The notes below the pieces were generated by a model. It was not told the DNA's origin, did not search any database, and worked only from the letters and a program-made list of their open reading frames with translations. DNA of 64,000 nt, from NCBI RefSeq assembly GCF_001269905.1, contig NZ_LHVK01000009.1, positions 186,001 through 250,000 on the forward strand. The letters are read 5' to 3'. How positions within the stretch are numbered: position 1 is the stretch's first letter; every line of letters starts with the position of its first letter. Origin of the DNA: Pseudomonas corrugata (GTDB lineage Bacteria; Pseudomonadota; Gammaproteobacteria; Pseudomonadales; Pseudomonadaceae). The position numbers were made by a program, and so were the translations under genes. Positions 27,548-37,897 of the stretch are shown here, piece after piece.

Positions 27548-29410
27548 ATGGCCCTACTGCAGATCGCCGAACCCGGCCAAAGTCCACAACCGCACCAGCG
27601 TCGCCTGGCTGTGGGGATCGACTTGGGTACCACCAATTCCCTGGTCGCTGCGTTGCGCAGCGGCCTTTCCGAGCCGCTGGCCGACGAGCAGGGACGGGTG
27701 ATTCTGCCGTCCGCCGTCCGCTACCACGCCGATCGCGTCGAAGTGGGCGATTCGGCCAAGCTGGCCGCCGCGACCGATCCGCTGAACACCATCGTGTCGG
27801 TCAAGCGCCTGATGGGACGTGGCCTGTCCGACGTCAAGCAATTGGGCGATCAACTGCCGTACCGCTTCGTCGGCGGCGAGTCCCACATGCCGTTCATCGA
27901 CACCGTGCAGGGCCCGAAAAGCCCGGTGGAAGTGTCGGCCGACATCCTCAAGGTCCTGCGTCAACGCGCCGAAGCCGCGTTGGGCGGTGAACTGGTAGGT
28001 GCGGTCATCACCGTCCCGGCCTACTTCGACGACGCCCAGCGCCAAGCCACCAAGGATGCGGCCAAACTGGCCGGCCTGAACGTGCTGCGCCTGCTCAACG
28101 AGCCGACCGCCGCTGCGGTGGCGTATGGTCTGGACCAGCATGCCGAAGGCCTGGTCGCCATCTACGACCTGGGCGGCGGTACCTTTGATATCTCGATTCT
28201 GCGCCTGACCGGCGGTGTTTTCGAAGTCCTGGCCACCGGCGGCGACAGCGCCCTGGGCGGCGATGACTTCGACCACGCCATCGCCGGCTGGATCATCGAG
28301 CAGGCGGGCCTGTCCGCCGACCTTGATCCGGGTGCGCAACGTCACCTGCTGCAAACCGCCTGCGCCGCCAAGGAAGCCCTGACCGACGCGATGAGTGTCG
28401 AGGTCGCCTATGGTGACTGGAAAGCCTCCTTGAGCCGCGAAGCCTTCAATGCGCTGATCGAACCGATGGTCGCCCGCAGTCTCAAGGCCTGCCGCCGCGC
28501 TGTGCGCGATTCCGGCGTCGAGGTCGAAGACGTCAAGGCTGTGGTCATGGTCGGCGGCTCGACTCGCGTGCCGCGGGTTCGCGAAGCCGTTGCCGAGGCC
28601 TTTGGCCGTCAACCACTGACTGAAATCGACCCGGACCAGGTGGTCGCCATCGGCGCCGCGATCCAGGCCGATACCCTGGCGGGCAACAAGCGCGACGGCG
28701 GCGAACTGCTGTTGCTCGACGTGATCCCGCTGTCCCTGGGCCTGGAAACCATGGGCGGCCTGATGGAGAAGGTGATTCCGCGCAACACCACCATCCCCGT
28801 CGCTCGCGCCCAGGATTTCACCACCTATAAAGACGGCCAGTCGGCCATGATGATCCACGTGCTGCAAGGCGAGCGTGAACTCATCAGCGACTGCCGTTCC
28901 CTGGCGCGCTTCGAATTGCGCGGCATCCCGGCCATGGTCGCCGGCGCGGCGAAGATCCGCGTGACCTTCCAGGTCGACGCCGATGGCTTGCTCAATGTCT
29001 CTGCCCGCGAGCTGGGTTCGGGCGTCGAAGCCAGCATTCAGGTCAAGCCCTCCTACGGCCTGACCGACGGCGAAATTGCCCGGATGCTCAAGGATTCCTT
29101 CCAGTACGCCGGTGACGACAAGGTGGCCCGCGTGCTGCGCGAGCAGCAGGTAGACGCTCAGCGCCTGATCGAAGCCGTGCAAGGTGCCCTTGAGGCCGAC
29201 GGTGAGCGTCTGCTGGACGCCGAAGAACGCATGGTCATCGAATTGCAGATGCAGGAATTGTCCGAATTGATCAAAGGCACCGATGGCTATGCCATCGAGC
29301 AGCAGACCAAGCGTCTGTCGCACGTCACCGATGCCTTTGCCGCCCGCCGCCTGGATTCGACGGTCAAAGCCGCCCTGGCGGGGCGTAACCTGAATGAAAT
29401 CGAGGAGTAA
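27548..29410 (+). CDS. hscA: Hsp70-type chaperone HscA
   Basis: HscA is the ATP-driven chaperone that releases clusters from IscU. The 620-residue protein shows the Hsp70 nucleotide-binding signatures '[13 protein letters not shown]', '[14 protein letters not shown]' and '[17 protein letters not shown]', then the substrate-binding domain beginning '[27 protein letters not shown]'. Length is right for HscA and shorter than DnaK. It lies 50 bases after hscB and three bases before fdx. Confidence 0.97.
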   Translation: MALLQIAEPGQSPQPHQRRLAVGIDLGTTNSLVAALRSGLSEPLADEQGRVILPSAVRYHADRVEVGDSAKLAAATDPLNTIVSVKRLMGRGLSDVKQLGDQLPYRFVGGESHMPFIDTVQGPKSPVEVSADILKVLRQRAEAALGGELVGAVITVPAYFDDAQRQATKDAAKLAGLNVLRLLNEPTAAAVAYGLDQHAEGLVAIYDLGGGTFDISILRLTGGVFEVLATGGDSALGGDDFDHAIAGWIIEQAGLSADLDPGAQRHLLQTACAAKEALTDAMSVEVAYGDWKASLSREAFNALIEPMVARSLKACRRAVRDSGVEVEDVKAVVMVGGSTRVPRVREAVAEAFGRQPLTEIDPDQVVAIGAAIQADTLAGNKRDGGELLLLDVIPLSLGLETMGGLMEKVIPRNTTIPVARAQDFTTYKDGQSAMMIHVLQGERELISDCRSLARFELRGIPAMVAGAAKIRVTFQVDADGLLNVSARELGSGVEASIQVKPSYGLTDGEIARMLKDSFQYAGDDKVARVLREQQVDAQRLIEAVQGALEADGERLLDAEERMVIELQMQELSELIKGTDGYAIEQQTKRLSHVTDAFAARRLDSTVKAALAGRNLNEIEE

Positions 29411-29413
29411 TAG

Positions 29414-29755
29414 ATGCCGCAGGTGATTTTTTTACCCCACGAGAAGTTCTGCCCCGAGGGCATGGTTGTGGAGGCTGAACCTGGGATTTCCATTCTCGAG
29501 CTCGCCCATGAACACCATATCGAGATGGAAAGTGCCTGCGGCGGTGTCTGTGCCTGCACCACTTGTCATTGCATCATCCGTGAAGGGTTCGATTCGCTGG
29601 AAGAAGCGGACGAACTGGAAGAAGATTTCCTCGACCGGGCCTGGGGCCTGGAAGCGCAATCGCGCCTGGGTTGCCAAGCCATCGTCGGTACGGAAGACCT
29701 GACCGTCGAGATCCCGAAATATTCGCTTAACCATGCGGCTGAAGCCCCGCACTGA
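29414..29755 (+). CDS. fdx: [2Fe-2S] ferredoxin Fdx
   Basis: This adrenodoxin-type ferredoxin of 113 residues donates electrons in cluster assembly. Its four cluster cysteines lie in 'ACGGVCACTTCHC' (C-x5-C-x2-C pattern) and 'RLGCQAIVG'. 'DSLEEADELEEDFLDRAWGLE' is the acidic partner-docking segment. Three bases separate it from hscA. Confidence 0.97.
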   Translation: MPQVIFLPHEKFCPEGMVVEAEPGISILELAHEHHIEMESACGGVCACTTCHCIIREGFDSLEEADELEEDFLDRAWGLEAQSRLGCQAIVGTEDLTVEIPKYSLNHAAEAPH

Positions 29756-29768
29756 TGGTGAGACTGTC

Positions 29769-29969
29769 ATGAGCTATGGTTGGAATGATGTACGACGCAT
29801 CGCTGAAGAGTTGGCCGAAGCCAAGCCGGATGTAGACCCGATGACGGTCAACTTCGTCGATCTGCAGCACTGGATCATGGAGCTTGACGACTTCGACAGT
29901 ACCTCTGGCCGTTGTGGCGAGAAGGTGTTGGAGGCGGTCCAGGCGCTCTGGATCGAAGAAATCGACTGA
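29769..29969 (+). CDS. iscX: IscX (YfhJ), small isc regulator
   Basis: This 66-residue acidic protein binds IscS and moderates cluster assembly. The start ATG at 29769 gives the conserved MSYGWNDVRRIAEELAEA, and 'DLQHWIMELDDF' and 'LEAVQALWIEEID' match the family. It is the last isc gene; a hairpin follows 30 bases later. Confidence 0.95.
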   Translation: MSYGWNDVRRIAEELAEAKPDVDPMTVNFVDLQHWIMELDDFDSTSGRCGEKVLEAVQALWIEEID

Positions 29970-29997
29970 TCGGCCTGGCAGGTTAGGCAATACCCAT

Positions 29998-30025
29998 GAA
30001 CCCGCGTATAATTCGCGGGTTTAAT
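29998..30025 (+). terminator. Hairpin ending the isc operon, with a TATAAT in its loop
   Basis: AACCCGCG-TATAATT-CGCGGGTT is a perfect 8-bp stem followed by TAATTTTTC, a plausible terminator after iscX. The seven-base loop contains TATAAT (30007-30012), about 47 bases before the ndk start, which could be the ndk -10 box. A matching -35 is weak (TTAGGC, 29983). Confidence 0.7.
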
Positions 30026-30058
30026 TTTTCGCACATTACCGTTTCTGGAGTTACACCC

Positions 30059-30484
30059 ATGGCTGTTCAACGTACTTTCTCCATCATCAAGCCTGACGCC
30101 GTTGCTAAAAACGTAATCGGCAAGATCGTGACCCGCTTCGAAGACGCAGGCCTGCGCGTCATCGCTTCGAAAATGAAGCAACTGTCCAAGGCCGAAGCCG
30201 AAGGCTTCTACGCTGAGCACAGCGAGCGCGGTTTCTTCGGTGAACTGGTTGCGTTCATGACTTCCGGCCCGGTTGTCGTTCAGGTTCTGGAAGGCGAAAA
30301 CGCCATTGCTCGCAACCGTGAGCTGATGGGCGCTACCAACCCTAAAGAAGCCGCCGCCGGTACCATCCGCGCAGACTTCGCCGAGTCCATCGACGCCAAC
30401 GCCGTCCACGGTTCGGACTCCGAAGCCGCTGCTGCTCGCGAAATCGCCTACTTTTTCGCCGCTACTGAAGTAACCGCTCGCTAA
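30059..30484 (+). CDS. ndk: Nucleoside diphosphate kinase
   Basis: Ndk keeps NTP and dNTP pools balanced by phosphate transfer through a histidine. The 141-residue protein starts [15 protein letters not shown] at ATG 30059 (TCTGGAG site upstream), with '[17 protein letters not shown]' and '[21 protein letters not shown]', whose His is the phospho-carrier. The longer open frame from 29996 begins in the hairpin and is not the gene start. Confidence 0.97.
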   Translation: MAVQRTFSIIKPDAVAKNVIGKIVTRFEDAGLRVIASKMKQLSKAEAEGFYAEHSERGFFGELVAFMTSGPVVVQVLEGENAIARNRELMGATNPKEAAAGTIRADFAESIDANAVHGSDSEAAAAREIAYFFAATEVTAR

Positions 30485-30511
30485 GTAAAGCTTGTGAGTG
30501 AGGGTGAGACC

Positions 30512-31657
30512 ATGACTGCATCGATCGGCAAGATTAACCTGTTGGGCTTGACCCAGCCGGAAATGGAGAAATTCTTCGACTCAATCGGGGAGAAGCGTTT
30601 CCGTGCCGGTCAGGTAATGAAATGGATTCACCACTTTGGCGTCGACGATTTCGACGCCATGACGAATGTCGGCAAGGCCTTGCGTGAAAAACTCAAGGCC
30701 GTTGCCGAGATTCGCGGCCCCGAAGTGGTCAGCCAGGACATTTCCAGCGACGGCACCCGCAAGTGGGTGGTGCGCGTGGCGTCCGGCAGCTGCGTCGAGA
30801 CCGTCTACATTCCCCAGGGCAAGCGCGGCACCTTGTGCGTTTCGTCCCAGGCAGGCTGTGCCCTGGACTGCAGTTTCTGCTCCACCGGCAAGCAAGGCTT
30901 CAACAGCAACCTCACCGCCGCCGAAGTGATCGGCCAGGTGTGGATTGCCAACAAATCCTTTGGCAGCGTCCCGGCGACCGTCGACCGTGCCATCACCAAC
31001 GTGGTGATGATGGGCATGGGTGAGCCGCTGCTGAACTTCGACAACGTCGTATCCGCCATGCACTTGATGATGGACGACCTGGGCTATGGCATTTCCAAGC
31101 GCCGCGTGACCCTGTCCACCTCCGGCGTGGTGCCGATGATCGATGAGCTGGCCAAGCACATCGACGTCTCCCTGGCGTTGTCATTGCACGCACCCAATGA
31201 CGCATTGCGTAACCAATTGGTACCGATCAACAAGAAGTATCCGCTTAAGATGCTGCTGGACTCATGCCAGCGCTACATGTCGGCCCTGGGCGAAAAGCGC
31301 GTGCTGACCATCGAGTACACCCTGCTCAAGGATGTGAACGACAAGGTCGAACATGCGGTCGAGATGATCGAGCTGCTCAAGAACATCCCGTGCAAGATCA
31401 ACCTGATCCCGTTCAACCCGTTCCCGCATTCCGGTTACGAGCGTCCGAGCAACAACGCGATCCGTCGCTTCCAGGATCAGCTTCATCACGCGGGCTTCAA
31501 CGTCACCGTGCGCACCACCCGCGGCGAAGACATCGATGCGGCGTGTGGTCAACTGGTCGGGCAGGTGCTGGATCGTACCCGTCGCAGCGAACGCTACATT
31601 GCCGTGCGCGAGTTGAATGCCGCCGACGATGTACAGAACGCTGCGAACGGTCACTAA
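30512..31657 (+). CDS. rlmN: 23S rRNA/tRNA adenine-C2 methyltransferase RlmN
   Basis: This radical-SAM enzyme methylates A2503 of 23S rRNA and A37 of several tRNAs. In the protein (381 residues from ATG 30512) the 4Fe-4S motif C-x3-C-x2-C is seen in '[16 protein letters not shown]'. '[13 protein letters not shown]', '[12 protein letters not shown]', '[11 protein letters not shown]', '[17 protein letters not shown]' and '[17 protein letters not shown]' (with the methyl-carrying Cys region) complete the family. It needs an Fe-S cluster, so its place after isc is apt. Confidence 0.97.
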   Translation: MTASIGKINLLGLTQPEMEKFFDSIGEKRFRAGQVMKWIHHFGVDDFDAMTNVGKALREKLKAVAEIRGPEVVSQDISSDGTRKWVVRVASGSCVETVYIPQGKRGTLCVSSQAGCALDCSFCSTGKQGFNSNLTAAEVIGQVWIANKSFGSVPATVDRAITNVVMMGMGEPLLNFDNVVSAMHLMMDDLGYGISKRRVTLSTSGVVPMIDELAKHIDVSLALSLHAPNDALRNQLVPINKKYPLKMLLDSCQRYMSALGEKRVLTIEYTLLKDVNDKVEHAVEMIELLKNIPCKINLIPFNPFPHSGYERPSNNAIRRFQDQLHHAGFNVTVRTTRGEDIDAACGQLVGQVLDRTRRSERYIAVRELNAADDVQNAANGH

Positions 31658-31669
31658 GAGAGGAACTCT

Positions 31670-32428
31670 ATGTCACTGCGCTTCGCGCTGCTGTTGCTGT
31701 TCACCGGTCTGTGCGCCGGTTGTGTTCTGTCGGGTGACTACAATCCGATGAAAACCAGCAAGGGGCGTGACGAAGCGCGTGCGGCCTATGTGCAACTGGG
31801 CATCGGCTATCTGCAGCAGGGCATGACCGAACGGGCCAAAGTGCCGCTCAAGAAGGCCCTGGAGCTGGACAGCTCCGACGCCGATGCCAACGCGGCCCTG
31901 GCCCTGGTGTTCCAGGCCGAACTGGAACCGGAGCTGGCCGACGAGCATTTCCGCAAGGCACTGTCCAGCCGGCCGCAGGATGCGCGGATCCTGAACAACT
32001 ACGGCAGCTTCCTCTACGAGCAACAACGTTACAAGGAGGCCTACGAACGCTTCGAACAGGCCGCCGCCGATACCCTTTATCCTGAGCGTTCGCGGGTTTT
32101 CGAAAACCTTGGCATGACCGCCGCGAAACTCGGCCAGCGAGATCTGACCCGCCAGCAGCTGGAAAAGGCGTTGCGGCTCAACCGCCAGCAACCGCGAGCC
32201 TTGCTGGAAATGGCTGAGTTGTCTTACGAAGACAGGCAATATGTGCCCGCGCGGGACTATTACGAACGTTTTAGTCTACTGAGCGAGCAAAATGCACGTA
32301 GTCTATTGCTCGGCGTTCGGCTGGCGCATGTATTCGAAGATCGTGACAAGGCCGCCAGTTATGGCCTGCAACTAAAAAGACTCTATCCCGGTACGCCGGA
32401 ATATCAGCAATACCTGTCGGAGCAATGA
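31670..32428 (+). CDS. pilF: Type IV pilus pilotin PilF (PilW), TPR lipoprotein
   Basis: PilF brings the secretin PilQ to the outer membrane and lets it multimerise. The 252-residue protein has a lipoprotein signal with lipobox 'LCAGC' (Cys about residue 18), then six TPR repeats, e.g. 'AYVQLGIGYLQQGMTERAKVPLKKALELD' and 'ILNNYGSFLYEQQRYKEAYERFEQA'. Length and domain layout match the Pseudomonas protein. Its stop overlaps the rodZ start. Confidence 0.93.
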   Translation: MSLRFALLLLFTGLCAGCVLSGDYNPMKTSKGRDEARAAYVQLGIGYLQQGMTERAKVPLKKALELDSSDADANAALALVFQAELEPELADEHFRKALSSRPQDARILNNYGSFLYEQQRYKEAYERFEQAAADTLYPERSRVFENLGMTAAKLGQRDLTRQQLEKALRLNRQQPRALLEMAELSYEDRQYVPARDYYERFSLLSEQNARSLLLGVRLAHVFEDRDKAASYGLQLKRLYPGTPEYQQYLSEQ

Positions 32429-33441
32429 TGAAAGCGGCGCATCCTGAAGTGGTAGCAGCGACTCGCGTGAACCCCGGTGAGACCCTGCGTCAAGCCCGCG
32501 AAAGCAATGGCTGGTCGCTCGCCCAAGTGGCCCTCAAGCTCAATCTCACTGTGGCTTCCCTGAGCAACCTGGAAGCGGGCGCGTTCGATAAATTGCCAGG
32601 GCATACCTTTGCCCGGGGCTACATCCGCGCCTACGCCAAACTGCTCGACATGGATCAGACCGTGCTGGTCCAGCAATTCGATCAATACACCGGTTCCGAC
32701 GCCCAGGGCAGCAATGTGCACAGTCTGGGTCGCATCGAGGAACCGGTGCGTGTTTCCCACACTATTTTGCGAATCGTCAGCCTGTTGCTGCTGATCGCGG
32801 TGATTGGGGGCGGTTTCGTCTGGTGGCAGGATCAAGCTTCTCTGCGCAGCAAGGAATCGGTCTCCATGGCGCCGGAGCACGTGGAAGTGGAGGGTGCCGA
32901 CGGCACTACGCGTATCCACCCGCTGGACGAGCCGGAAGACCAGGCCGTGCTTGAAGGCCAGGCGCAAGGTGAAACCAGCCTGGCGCTGCCACAGAGCCAG
33001 GAGAGTGCTGACGCCGAAGCCGGTGCCGAACCGGGTACGCCTGTCGCCCCGGCTGTTGCGCCTGCCGTTCCAGGCACGCCTGCGCCAGCCACCAGCGCAC
33101 CAGTTGCCCCGAGCACACCTGCACCGACCGTGGCGGCTCCAGCTCCAGCTCCAGCTCCAGCTCCCGCTCCGGCTTCTCCGGCTGCGGCGCCGGCCGCAGG
33201 TGAAGGCCAGCTGCAGATTCAATTCACCGCCGATTGCTGGACCCAGGTTACCGACGGCAACGGCAAGGTGCTGTTCAGTGGCCTCAAGCGCAAGGGCGAT
33301 ACCACGTCCATCAACGGCAAGCCGCCGTTTGCCGTACGCCTGGGCTATGCCCGGGGCGCGCAGGTCAGCTACAACGGCCAGCCGGTCGATGTGGCCCCGT
33401 TCACCAGTGGCGAGACTGCTCGCCTGAAGTTGGGTCAATAA
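32425..33441 (+). CDS. rodZ: Cytoskeletal protein RodZ-like
   Basis: RodZ links MreB to the membrane and helps set rod shape. The 338-residue protein has an N-terminal Xre-type HTH ('GETLRQARESNGWSLAQVA', 'LNLTVASLSNLEAGAFDKLPG'), one membrane helix (about 113-131, 'ILRIVSLLLLIAVIGGGFVWW'), a long Ala/Pro-rich periplasmic linker with repeated AP (around 33139-33180) and a C-terminal DUF4115 beta domain ('LQIQFTADCWTQVTDGNGKVLF'). ATG at 32425 or 32428 overlaps the pilF stop. Confidence 0.92.
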   Translation: MMKAAHPEVVAATRVNPGETLRQARESNGWSLAQVALKLNLTVASLSNLEAGAFDKLPGHTFARGYIRAYAKLLDMDQTVLVQQFDQYTGSDAQGSNVHSLGRIEEPVRVSHTILRIVSLLLLIAVIGGGFVWWQDQASLRSKESVSMAPEHVEVEGADGTTRIHPLDEPEDQAVLEGQAQGETSLALPQSQESADAEAGAEPGTPVAPAVAPAVPGTPAPATSAPVAPSTPAPTVAAPAPAPAPAPAPASPAAAPAAGEGQLQIQFTADCWTQVTDGNGKVLFSGLKRKGDTTSINGKPPFAVRLGYARGAQVSYNGQPVDVAPFTSGETARLKLGQ

Positions 33442-33444
33442 GTC

Positions 33445-34554
33445 ATGCACGGCGAATCTCCAATCAAACGTCGCGAATCCCGCAAGATATGGGTCGGTAA
33501 CGTGCCCGTGGGCGGCGATGCGCCTATCGCTGTGCAGAGCATGACCAACAGCGACACCAACGACGTGGCTGCCACCGTTGCGCAGATCAACCGCCTGGAA
33601 GCCGCCGGTGTCGACATCGTTCGCGTATCCGTGCCGGACATGGACGCCGCCGAGGCGTTTGGCAAGATCAAGCAGCTGGTCAAGGTGCCGCTGGTGGCCG
33701 ACATTCACTTCGACTACCGCATTGCCCTGCGCGTGGCCGAGCTGGGTGTCGACTGCCTGCGTATCAACCCGGGCAACATTGGGCGCGAAGACCGTGTGCG
33801 CGCTGTGGTGGACGCTGCCCGCGACCGTGGCATTCCGATCCGCATCGGTGTGAACGCCGGTTCCCTGGAAAAAGACCTGCAAAAGAAATACGGCGAACCT
33901 ACGCCGGCGGCTCTCGTGGAGTCGGCGCTGCGTCATGTCGAGCACCTCGAGCGCCTGAATTTCCAGGATTTCAAGGTCAGCGTGAAGGCCTCCGACGTGT
34001 TCATGGCCGTCGAAGCCTATCGCCTGCTGGCCAAGGAAATCGTCCAGCCGCTGCACCTGGGCATCACTGAAGCCGGTGGGTTGCGTTCGGGCACGGTGAA
34101 ATCCGCCGTCGGCCTCGGTATGCTGCTCGCCGAGGGGATTGGCGATACCATCCGCATCTCGTTGGCGGCTGATCCGGTCGAGGAAGTGAAAGTCGGCTAC
34201 GACATTCTCAAATCCCTGCACCTTCGTTCCCGTGGCATCAACTTCATCGCCTGCCCGAGCTGCTCGCGGCAGAACTTCGATGTGGTCAAGACCATGAACG
34301 AGCTGGAAGGGCGACTCGAAGATCTGCTGGTGCCGCTGGATGTCGCGGTGATCGGCTGTGTGGTCAACGGGCCGGGCGAAGCCAAGGAGGCCCATATCGG
34401 CCTCACCGGCGGTACGCCGAACCTGATTTACATCGACGGCAAGCCGTCGCAGAAGTTGACGAATGACAATCTGGTGGATGAGCTGGAACGGCTGATCCGC
34501 GAGAAAGCGGCCGAAAAGGTCGAAGCCGACGCAGCGGTCATCGCACGCGGCTGA
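33445..34554 (+). CDS. ispG: 4-hydroxy-3-methylbut-2-enyl diphosphate synthase IspG (GcpE)
   Basis: IspG carries out the sixth step of the MEP isoprenoid pathway with a 4Fe-4S cluster. The 369-residue protein has the TIM-barrel part ('[15 protein letters not shown]', 'RINPGNIG') and the cluster domain with '[13 protein letters not shown]' and '[12 protein letters not shown]' providing Cys ligands. It follows rodZ by three bases. Ferredoxin from the isc operon is a plausible electron donor. Confidence 0.97.
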   Translation: MHGESPIKRRESRKIWVGNVPVGGDAPIAVQSMTNSDTNDVAATVAQINRLEAAGVDIVRVSVPDMDAAEAFGKIKQLVKVPLVADIHFDYRIALRVAELGVDCLRINPGNIGREDRVRAVVDAARDRGIPIRIGVNAGSLEKDLQKKYGEPTPAALVESALRHVEHLERLNFQDFKVSVKASDVFMAVEAYRLLAKEIVQPLHLGITEAGGLRSGTVKSAVGLGMLLAEGIGDTIRISLAADPVEEVKVGYDILKSLHLRSRGINFIACPSCSRQNFDVVKTMNELEGRLEDLLVPLDVAVIGCVVNGPGEAKEAHIGLTGGTPNLIYIDGKPSQKLTNDNLVDELERLIREKAAEKVEADAAVIARG

Positions 34555-34579
34555 GCAACCGAATTTTTAAGGATTTATT

Positions 34580-35869
34580 GTGAGCAAGTCTCTGCAAGCC
34601 ATCCGTGGCATGAACGACATCCTGCCCGAACAGACGCCCCTGTGGCGCTATTTCGAGGGCACCGTCGCACGTTTGCTGGATAACTATGGCTATCGGCAGA
34701 TCCGCATGCCGATCGTCGAGTTCACCGAGCTGTTCAAGCGCTCCATCGGCGAAGTGACCGACATCGTCGAAAAAGAGATGTACACCTTCGAGGATCGCAA
34801 CGGCGATTCCCTGACCCTGCGCCCGGAAGGCACGGCTGCCTGCGTGCGTGCGGTGCTCGAACATGGCATCACCGGCGGCGGGCAGGTGCAGAAACTCTGG
34901 TACATCGGCCCGATGTTCCGTCACGAGCGTCCGCAGAAAGGTCGCTATCGCCAGTTCCACCAGATCGGCCTGGAGGTGTTCAACCTCGACGGCCCGGACA
35001 TCGACGCCGAGCTGATCGTCATGACCTGGCGTCTGTGGGGCGAGCTGGGCCTTCGTGACGCGGTCAAGCTCGAGCTCAACAGCCTGGGGACCAGCGAGTC
35101 CCGTGGCCGCTACCGTGAAGCGTTGGTGGAGTTTCTTTCCGCGCACCTGGACAAGCTCGACGAGGACAGCCAGCGCCGTCTGACCACCAATCCGCTGCGC
35201 GTGCTCGATACCAAGAACGCCGATACCCAGGCCATCCTGGCTGACGCGCCGAAGATGGCCGACTACCTCGATGGCGAATCCCGCGCGCACTTCGAAGGGT
35301 TGAGGGCGCGCCTGGACGCCGTGGGCATTCCTTACGTGATCAACCCCAAGTTGGTCCGCGGCCTGGATTACTACAGCAAGACCGTTTTCGAATGGGTCAC
35401 CGACAAGCTTGGCGCCCAGGGCACCGTGTGTGCCGGCGGCCGTTACGACGGTCTGGTGGAGCAGATGGGCGGCAAGCCGACGCCAGGCGTGGGCTTTGCC
35501 ATGGGCATCGAGCGCCTGGTGCTGATGCTCGAGGCATTGGACAAGGTGCCGGAAGAGCTTTCCCGTCAGGTCGACGTCTACCTGTGTGCCTTCGGTGAAG
35601 CAGCCGAACTGGCGGCCCTGACCCTGAGCGAACGGGTCCGCGACCAGTTGCCTGGTCTGCGCCTGCAGATCAACGCCGGCGGCGGCAGCTTCAAGAGCCA
35701 GTTCAAGAAGGCCGACAAGAGCGGTGCGCTGCATGCACTGATCCTGGGTGACGACGAACTGGCCCAACAAGTGGTAGGTTTCAAACCCCTGCGTGGCCAG
35801 GGCGAACAACAAAGCATTGCCTGGGATGCGCTTGCTGCACACCTGGCCACCTGCGTCGTGCAGGGTTGA
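34580..35869 (+). CDS. hisS: Histidyl-tRNA synthetase HisS
   Basis: This 429-residue class II synthetase shows '[17 protein letters not shown]', motif 2 '[23 protein letters not shown]', the histidine-specific '[15 protein letters not shown]' and motif 3 '[15 protein letters not shown]', then the anticodon-binding domain. Start is GTG behind TAAGGA. It lies 25 bases after ispG in the usual order. Confidence 0.98.
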   Translation: MSKSLQAIRGMNDILPEQTPLWRYFEGTVARLLDNYGYRQIRMPIVEFTELFKRSIGEVTDIVEKEMYTFEDRNGDSLTLRPEGTAACVRAVLEHGITGGGQVQKLWYIGPMFRHERPQKGRYRQFHQIGLEVFNLDGPDIDAELIVMTWRLWGELGLRDAVKLELNSLGTSESRGRYREALVEFLSAHLDKLDEDSQRRLTTNPLRVLDTKNADTQAILADAPKMADYLDGESRAHFEGLRARLDAVGIPYVINPKLVRGLDYYSKTVFEWVTDKLGAQGTVCAGGRYDGLVEQMGGKPTPGVGFAMGIERLVLMLEALDKVPEELSRQVDVYLCAFGEAAELAALTLSERVRDQLPGLRLQINAGGGSFKSQFKKADKSGALHALILGDDELAQQVVGFKPLRGQGEQQSIAWDALAAHLATCVVQG

Positions 35870-35910
35870 AGCTGTCAAAACAGCCGATTTAGCGATTAAG
35901 GAGTATTGGG

Positions 35911-36552
35911 GTGTCGAGTACCGAAGATGAACAGCTGGCGGATTTGAAGGACTGGTGGAGCCGCAACGGCAAGCCGCTGGTCACTGGCGGCCTGTTGGCG
36001 CTGGTCATCGTATTCGGCTGGCAGGCGTTCCAGAAATACCAGAGCAACCAGGCGCAAGGCGCCTCGATGCTTTATCAGCAATTGCTGGAAACCACCCTGA
36101 CCCCGGACGGCAAGCCTGATGCTGCCCGCGTGGCGGACCTGGCCGGCAAGCTCAACAGTGAGTACGGCGGCACCGCCTACGCGCAGTACGGCCGCCTGTT
36201 CGTAGCCAAGGTTGCCGTAGACAGCGGCAAGCTGGACGACGCGGTCATCGAGCTCAAAGGTATTGTCGACAAGCCCGCCAACTCGACCCTGGGCGAAGTG
36301 GCGCGTCAGCGTCTGGCGCAGGTGCTGGCGGCGCAGAACAAGACCGAAGAGGCGTTGAAGCTGCTCGACGGCGATGCCGACAAGGCGTTCCTGGCGACCC
36401 GCGAAGAACTCAAGGGCGACCTGCTGGTACAACTGGGTCGTGCTGATGAGGCCCATGCGGCCTACCAAAAAGCCAAGGCTGCGCTGTCGGACGAAGCCGC
36501 AGTCGGTGGCCTGCAAATCAAGCTGGACGACCTGGCCAAAGGGGATGCGTGA
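35911..36552 (+). CDS. YfgM-family TPR membrane protein
   Basis: This 213-residue protein has an N-terminal cytoplasmic stretch, one membrane helix (about 24-43, 'VTGGLLALVIVFGWQAFQKY') and a periplasmic TPR-like domain. In Escherichia coli YfgM associates with SecYEG and PpiD and helps hand envelope proteins on. The GTG start has TAAGGAG upstream. It overlaps bamB by eight bases, and the hisS-yfgM-bamB-der order is conserved in gammaproteobacteria. Confidence 0.9.
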   Translation: MSSTEDEQLADLKDWWSRNGKPLVTGGLLALVIVFGWQAFQKYQSNQAQGASMLYQQLLETTLTPDGKPDAARVADLAGKLNSEYGGTAYAQYGRLFVAKVAVDSGKLDDAVIELKGIVDKPANSTLGEVARQRLAQVLAAQNKTEEALKLLDGDADKAFLATREELKGDLLVQLGRADEAHAAYQKAKAALSDEAAVGGLQIKLDDLAKGDA

Positions 36553-37696
36553 CGTGATCCGTTGGAAACATGCAGCATTGCTGGCTCTGGCCATTCTGGC
36601 CGCGGGTTGCAGCAGTAACAGCAAGAAAGAACTGCCGCCGGCCGAACTGACCGACTTCAAAGAAGAAGTCGTGCTGCAGAAGCAATGGAGCCGCTCCATC
36701 GGCGACGGCCAGGGCGAAACCTACAACATGCTGGTGCCGGCCATCGATGGCGACACCATCTATGCCGGTGACGTCACGGGCGTGGTGATGGCGATGGATC
36801 GCCTGAACGGCGACGTCAAATGGGAAAAAGATCTCGAACTGCCGGTATCCGGCGCCGTTGGCGTGGGTTACGGGCTGGTCATGATCGGTACGCTCAAGGG
36901 CGAGGTCGTTGCCCTGGATGCCAGTAACGGTGAGGAGAAGTGGCGCGCCCGCGTGTCCAGCGAAGTACTCGCACCGCCTGCCTCCAACGGTGATGTGGTC
37001 GTGGTCCAGACCCAGGATGACCGTCTGATCGGCCTGGATGCTGCAACCGGCAACCAGCGCTGGTTGTACGACAGTACTCCTGCGGTCCTGACCCTGCGTG
37101 GCACCAGCGCACCGATCGTCACCAACCGCCTCGCGGTGGCCGGGCTGTCGACCGGTAAAGTGGTTGCCCTGGACATTTCCAACGGCGTGCCGGTGTGGGA
37201 GCAACGTGTTGCCGTTCCACAAGGTCGTTCGGAGCTGGAGCGCGTGGTCGACATCGATGGCGGCCTGCTGCTGTCCGGCGGCACGATCTACGTCGCCAGC
37301 TACCAGGGTCGCGTTGCGGCGCTGGACCTGGAAAGCGGTCGTCCGTTGTGGCAGCGCGATGCGTCCAGCTACGCCGGTGTCGCCCAGGGTTTCGGCAGCG
37401 TCTACGTAAGCCTGTCCTCGGGCACGGTTGAAGGCGTCGACGAGCGCTCCACCACCGCACTGTGGAGCAACGATTCCCTGGCCCGTCGTCAACTGTCGGC
37501 CCCGGAAGTGTTCTCCAGCTACGTTGCAGTCGGTGACCTGGAAGGTTACCTGCACCTGCTGAGCCAGGTGGACGGTCGTTTCGTCGGCCGCGAGCGCATC
37601 GACAGCGACGGCCTGCGTGCCCGTCCGCTGGTGGCAGGCAACATGATTTATGTGTATGGCAACAGCGGCAAACTGGAAGCCCTGACCATCAAGTAA
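36545..37696 (+). CDS. bamB: Outer-membrane assembly lipoprotein BamB
   Basis: BamB is an eight-bladed beta-propeller bound to BamA in the complex that inserts outer-membrane proteins. The start ATG at 36545 (or GTG 36554) gives a lipoprotein signal 'HAALLALAILAAGC' with lipobox LAAGC. Propeller repeats of PQQ type are visible: 'GEVVALDASNGEEKWRARV', 'DRLIGLDAATGNQRW' and 'GRVAALDLESGRPLW'. Length about 383 is normal. Confidence 0.96.
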   Translation: MRDVIRWKHAALLALAILAAGCSSNSKKELPPAELTDFKEEVVLQKQWSRSIGDGQGETYNMLVPAIDGDTIYAGDVTGVVMAMDRLNGDVKWEKDLELPVSGAVGVGYGLVMIGTLKGEVVALDASNGEEKWRARVSSEVLAPPASNGDVVVVQTQDDRLIGLDAATGNQRWLYDSTPAVLTLRGTSAPIVTNRLAVAGLSTGKVVALDISNGVPVWEQRVAVPQGRSELERVVDIDGGLLLSGGTIYVASYQGRVAALDLESGRPLWQRDASSYAGVAQGFGSVYVSLSSGTVEGVDERSTTALWSNDSLARRQLSAPEVFSSYVAVGDLEGYLHLLSQVDGRFVGRERIDSDGLRARPLVAGNMIYVYGNSGKLEALTIK

Positions 37697-37734
37697 GACT
37701 ATGCTTGGGGCTAGATCTCAAGCGGCCTGTCCTT

Positions 37735-37825
37735 TGTGGGAGCGGGCTTGCGCGCGAATACGGTGTATCACAAGAGAATTTGTTGACTGACGCACCGCAT
37801 TCGCGAGCAGGCCCGCTCTCACAGG
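37735..37825. repeat. REP-like inverted repeat pair
   Basis: TGTGGGAGCGGGCTTGCGCG.. is roughly mirrored by ..CGAGCAGGCCCGCTCTCACA. This is the same family as 24207-24275, between bamB and der, with several mismatches. Confidence 0.8.
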
Positions 37826-37897
37826 ACTGCCTCCGAGCACCAGCCGCTGCCTCGCAGCGGCTTTTGTATTTTCTGAAATAACGAAGTGGAGAGCCGC

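Noticed and set aside
33139..33180. Repeated CCAGCT/CCAGCTCC tract
   Set aside because: This is the Ala-Pro linker coding region of rodZ, not a CRISPR or mobile repeat.
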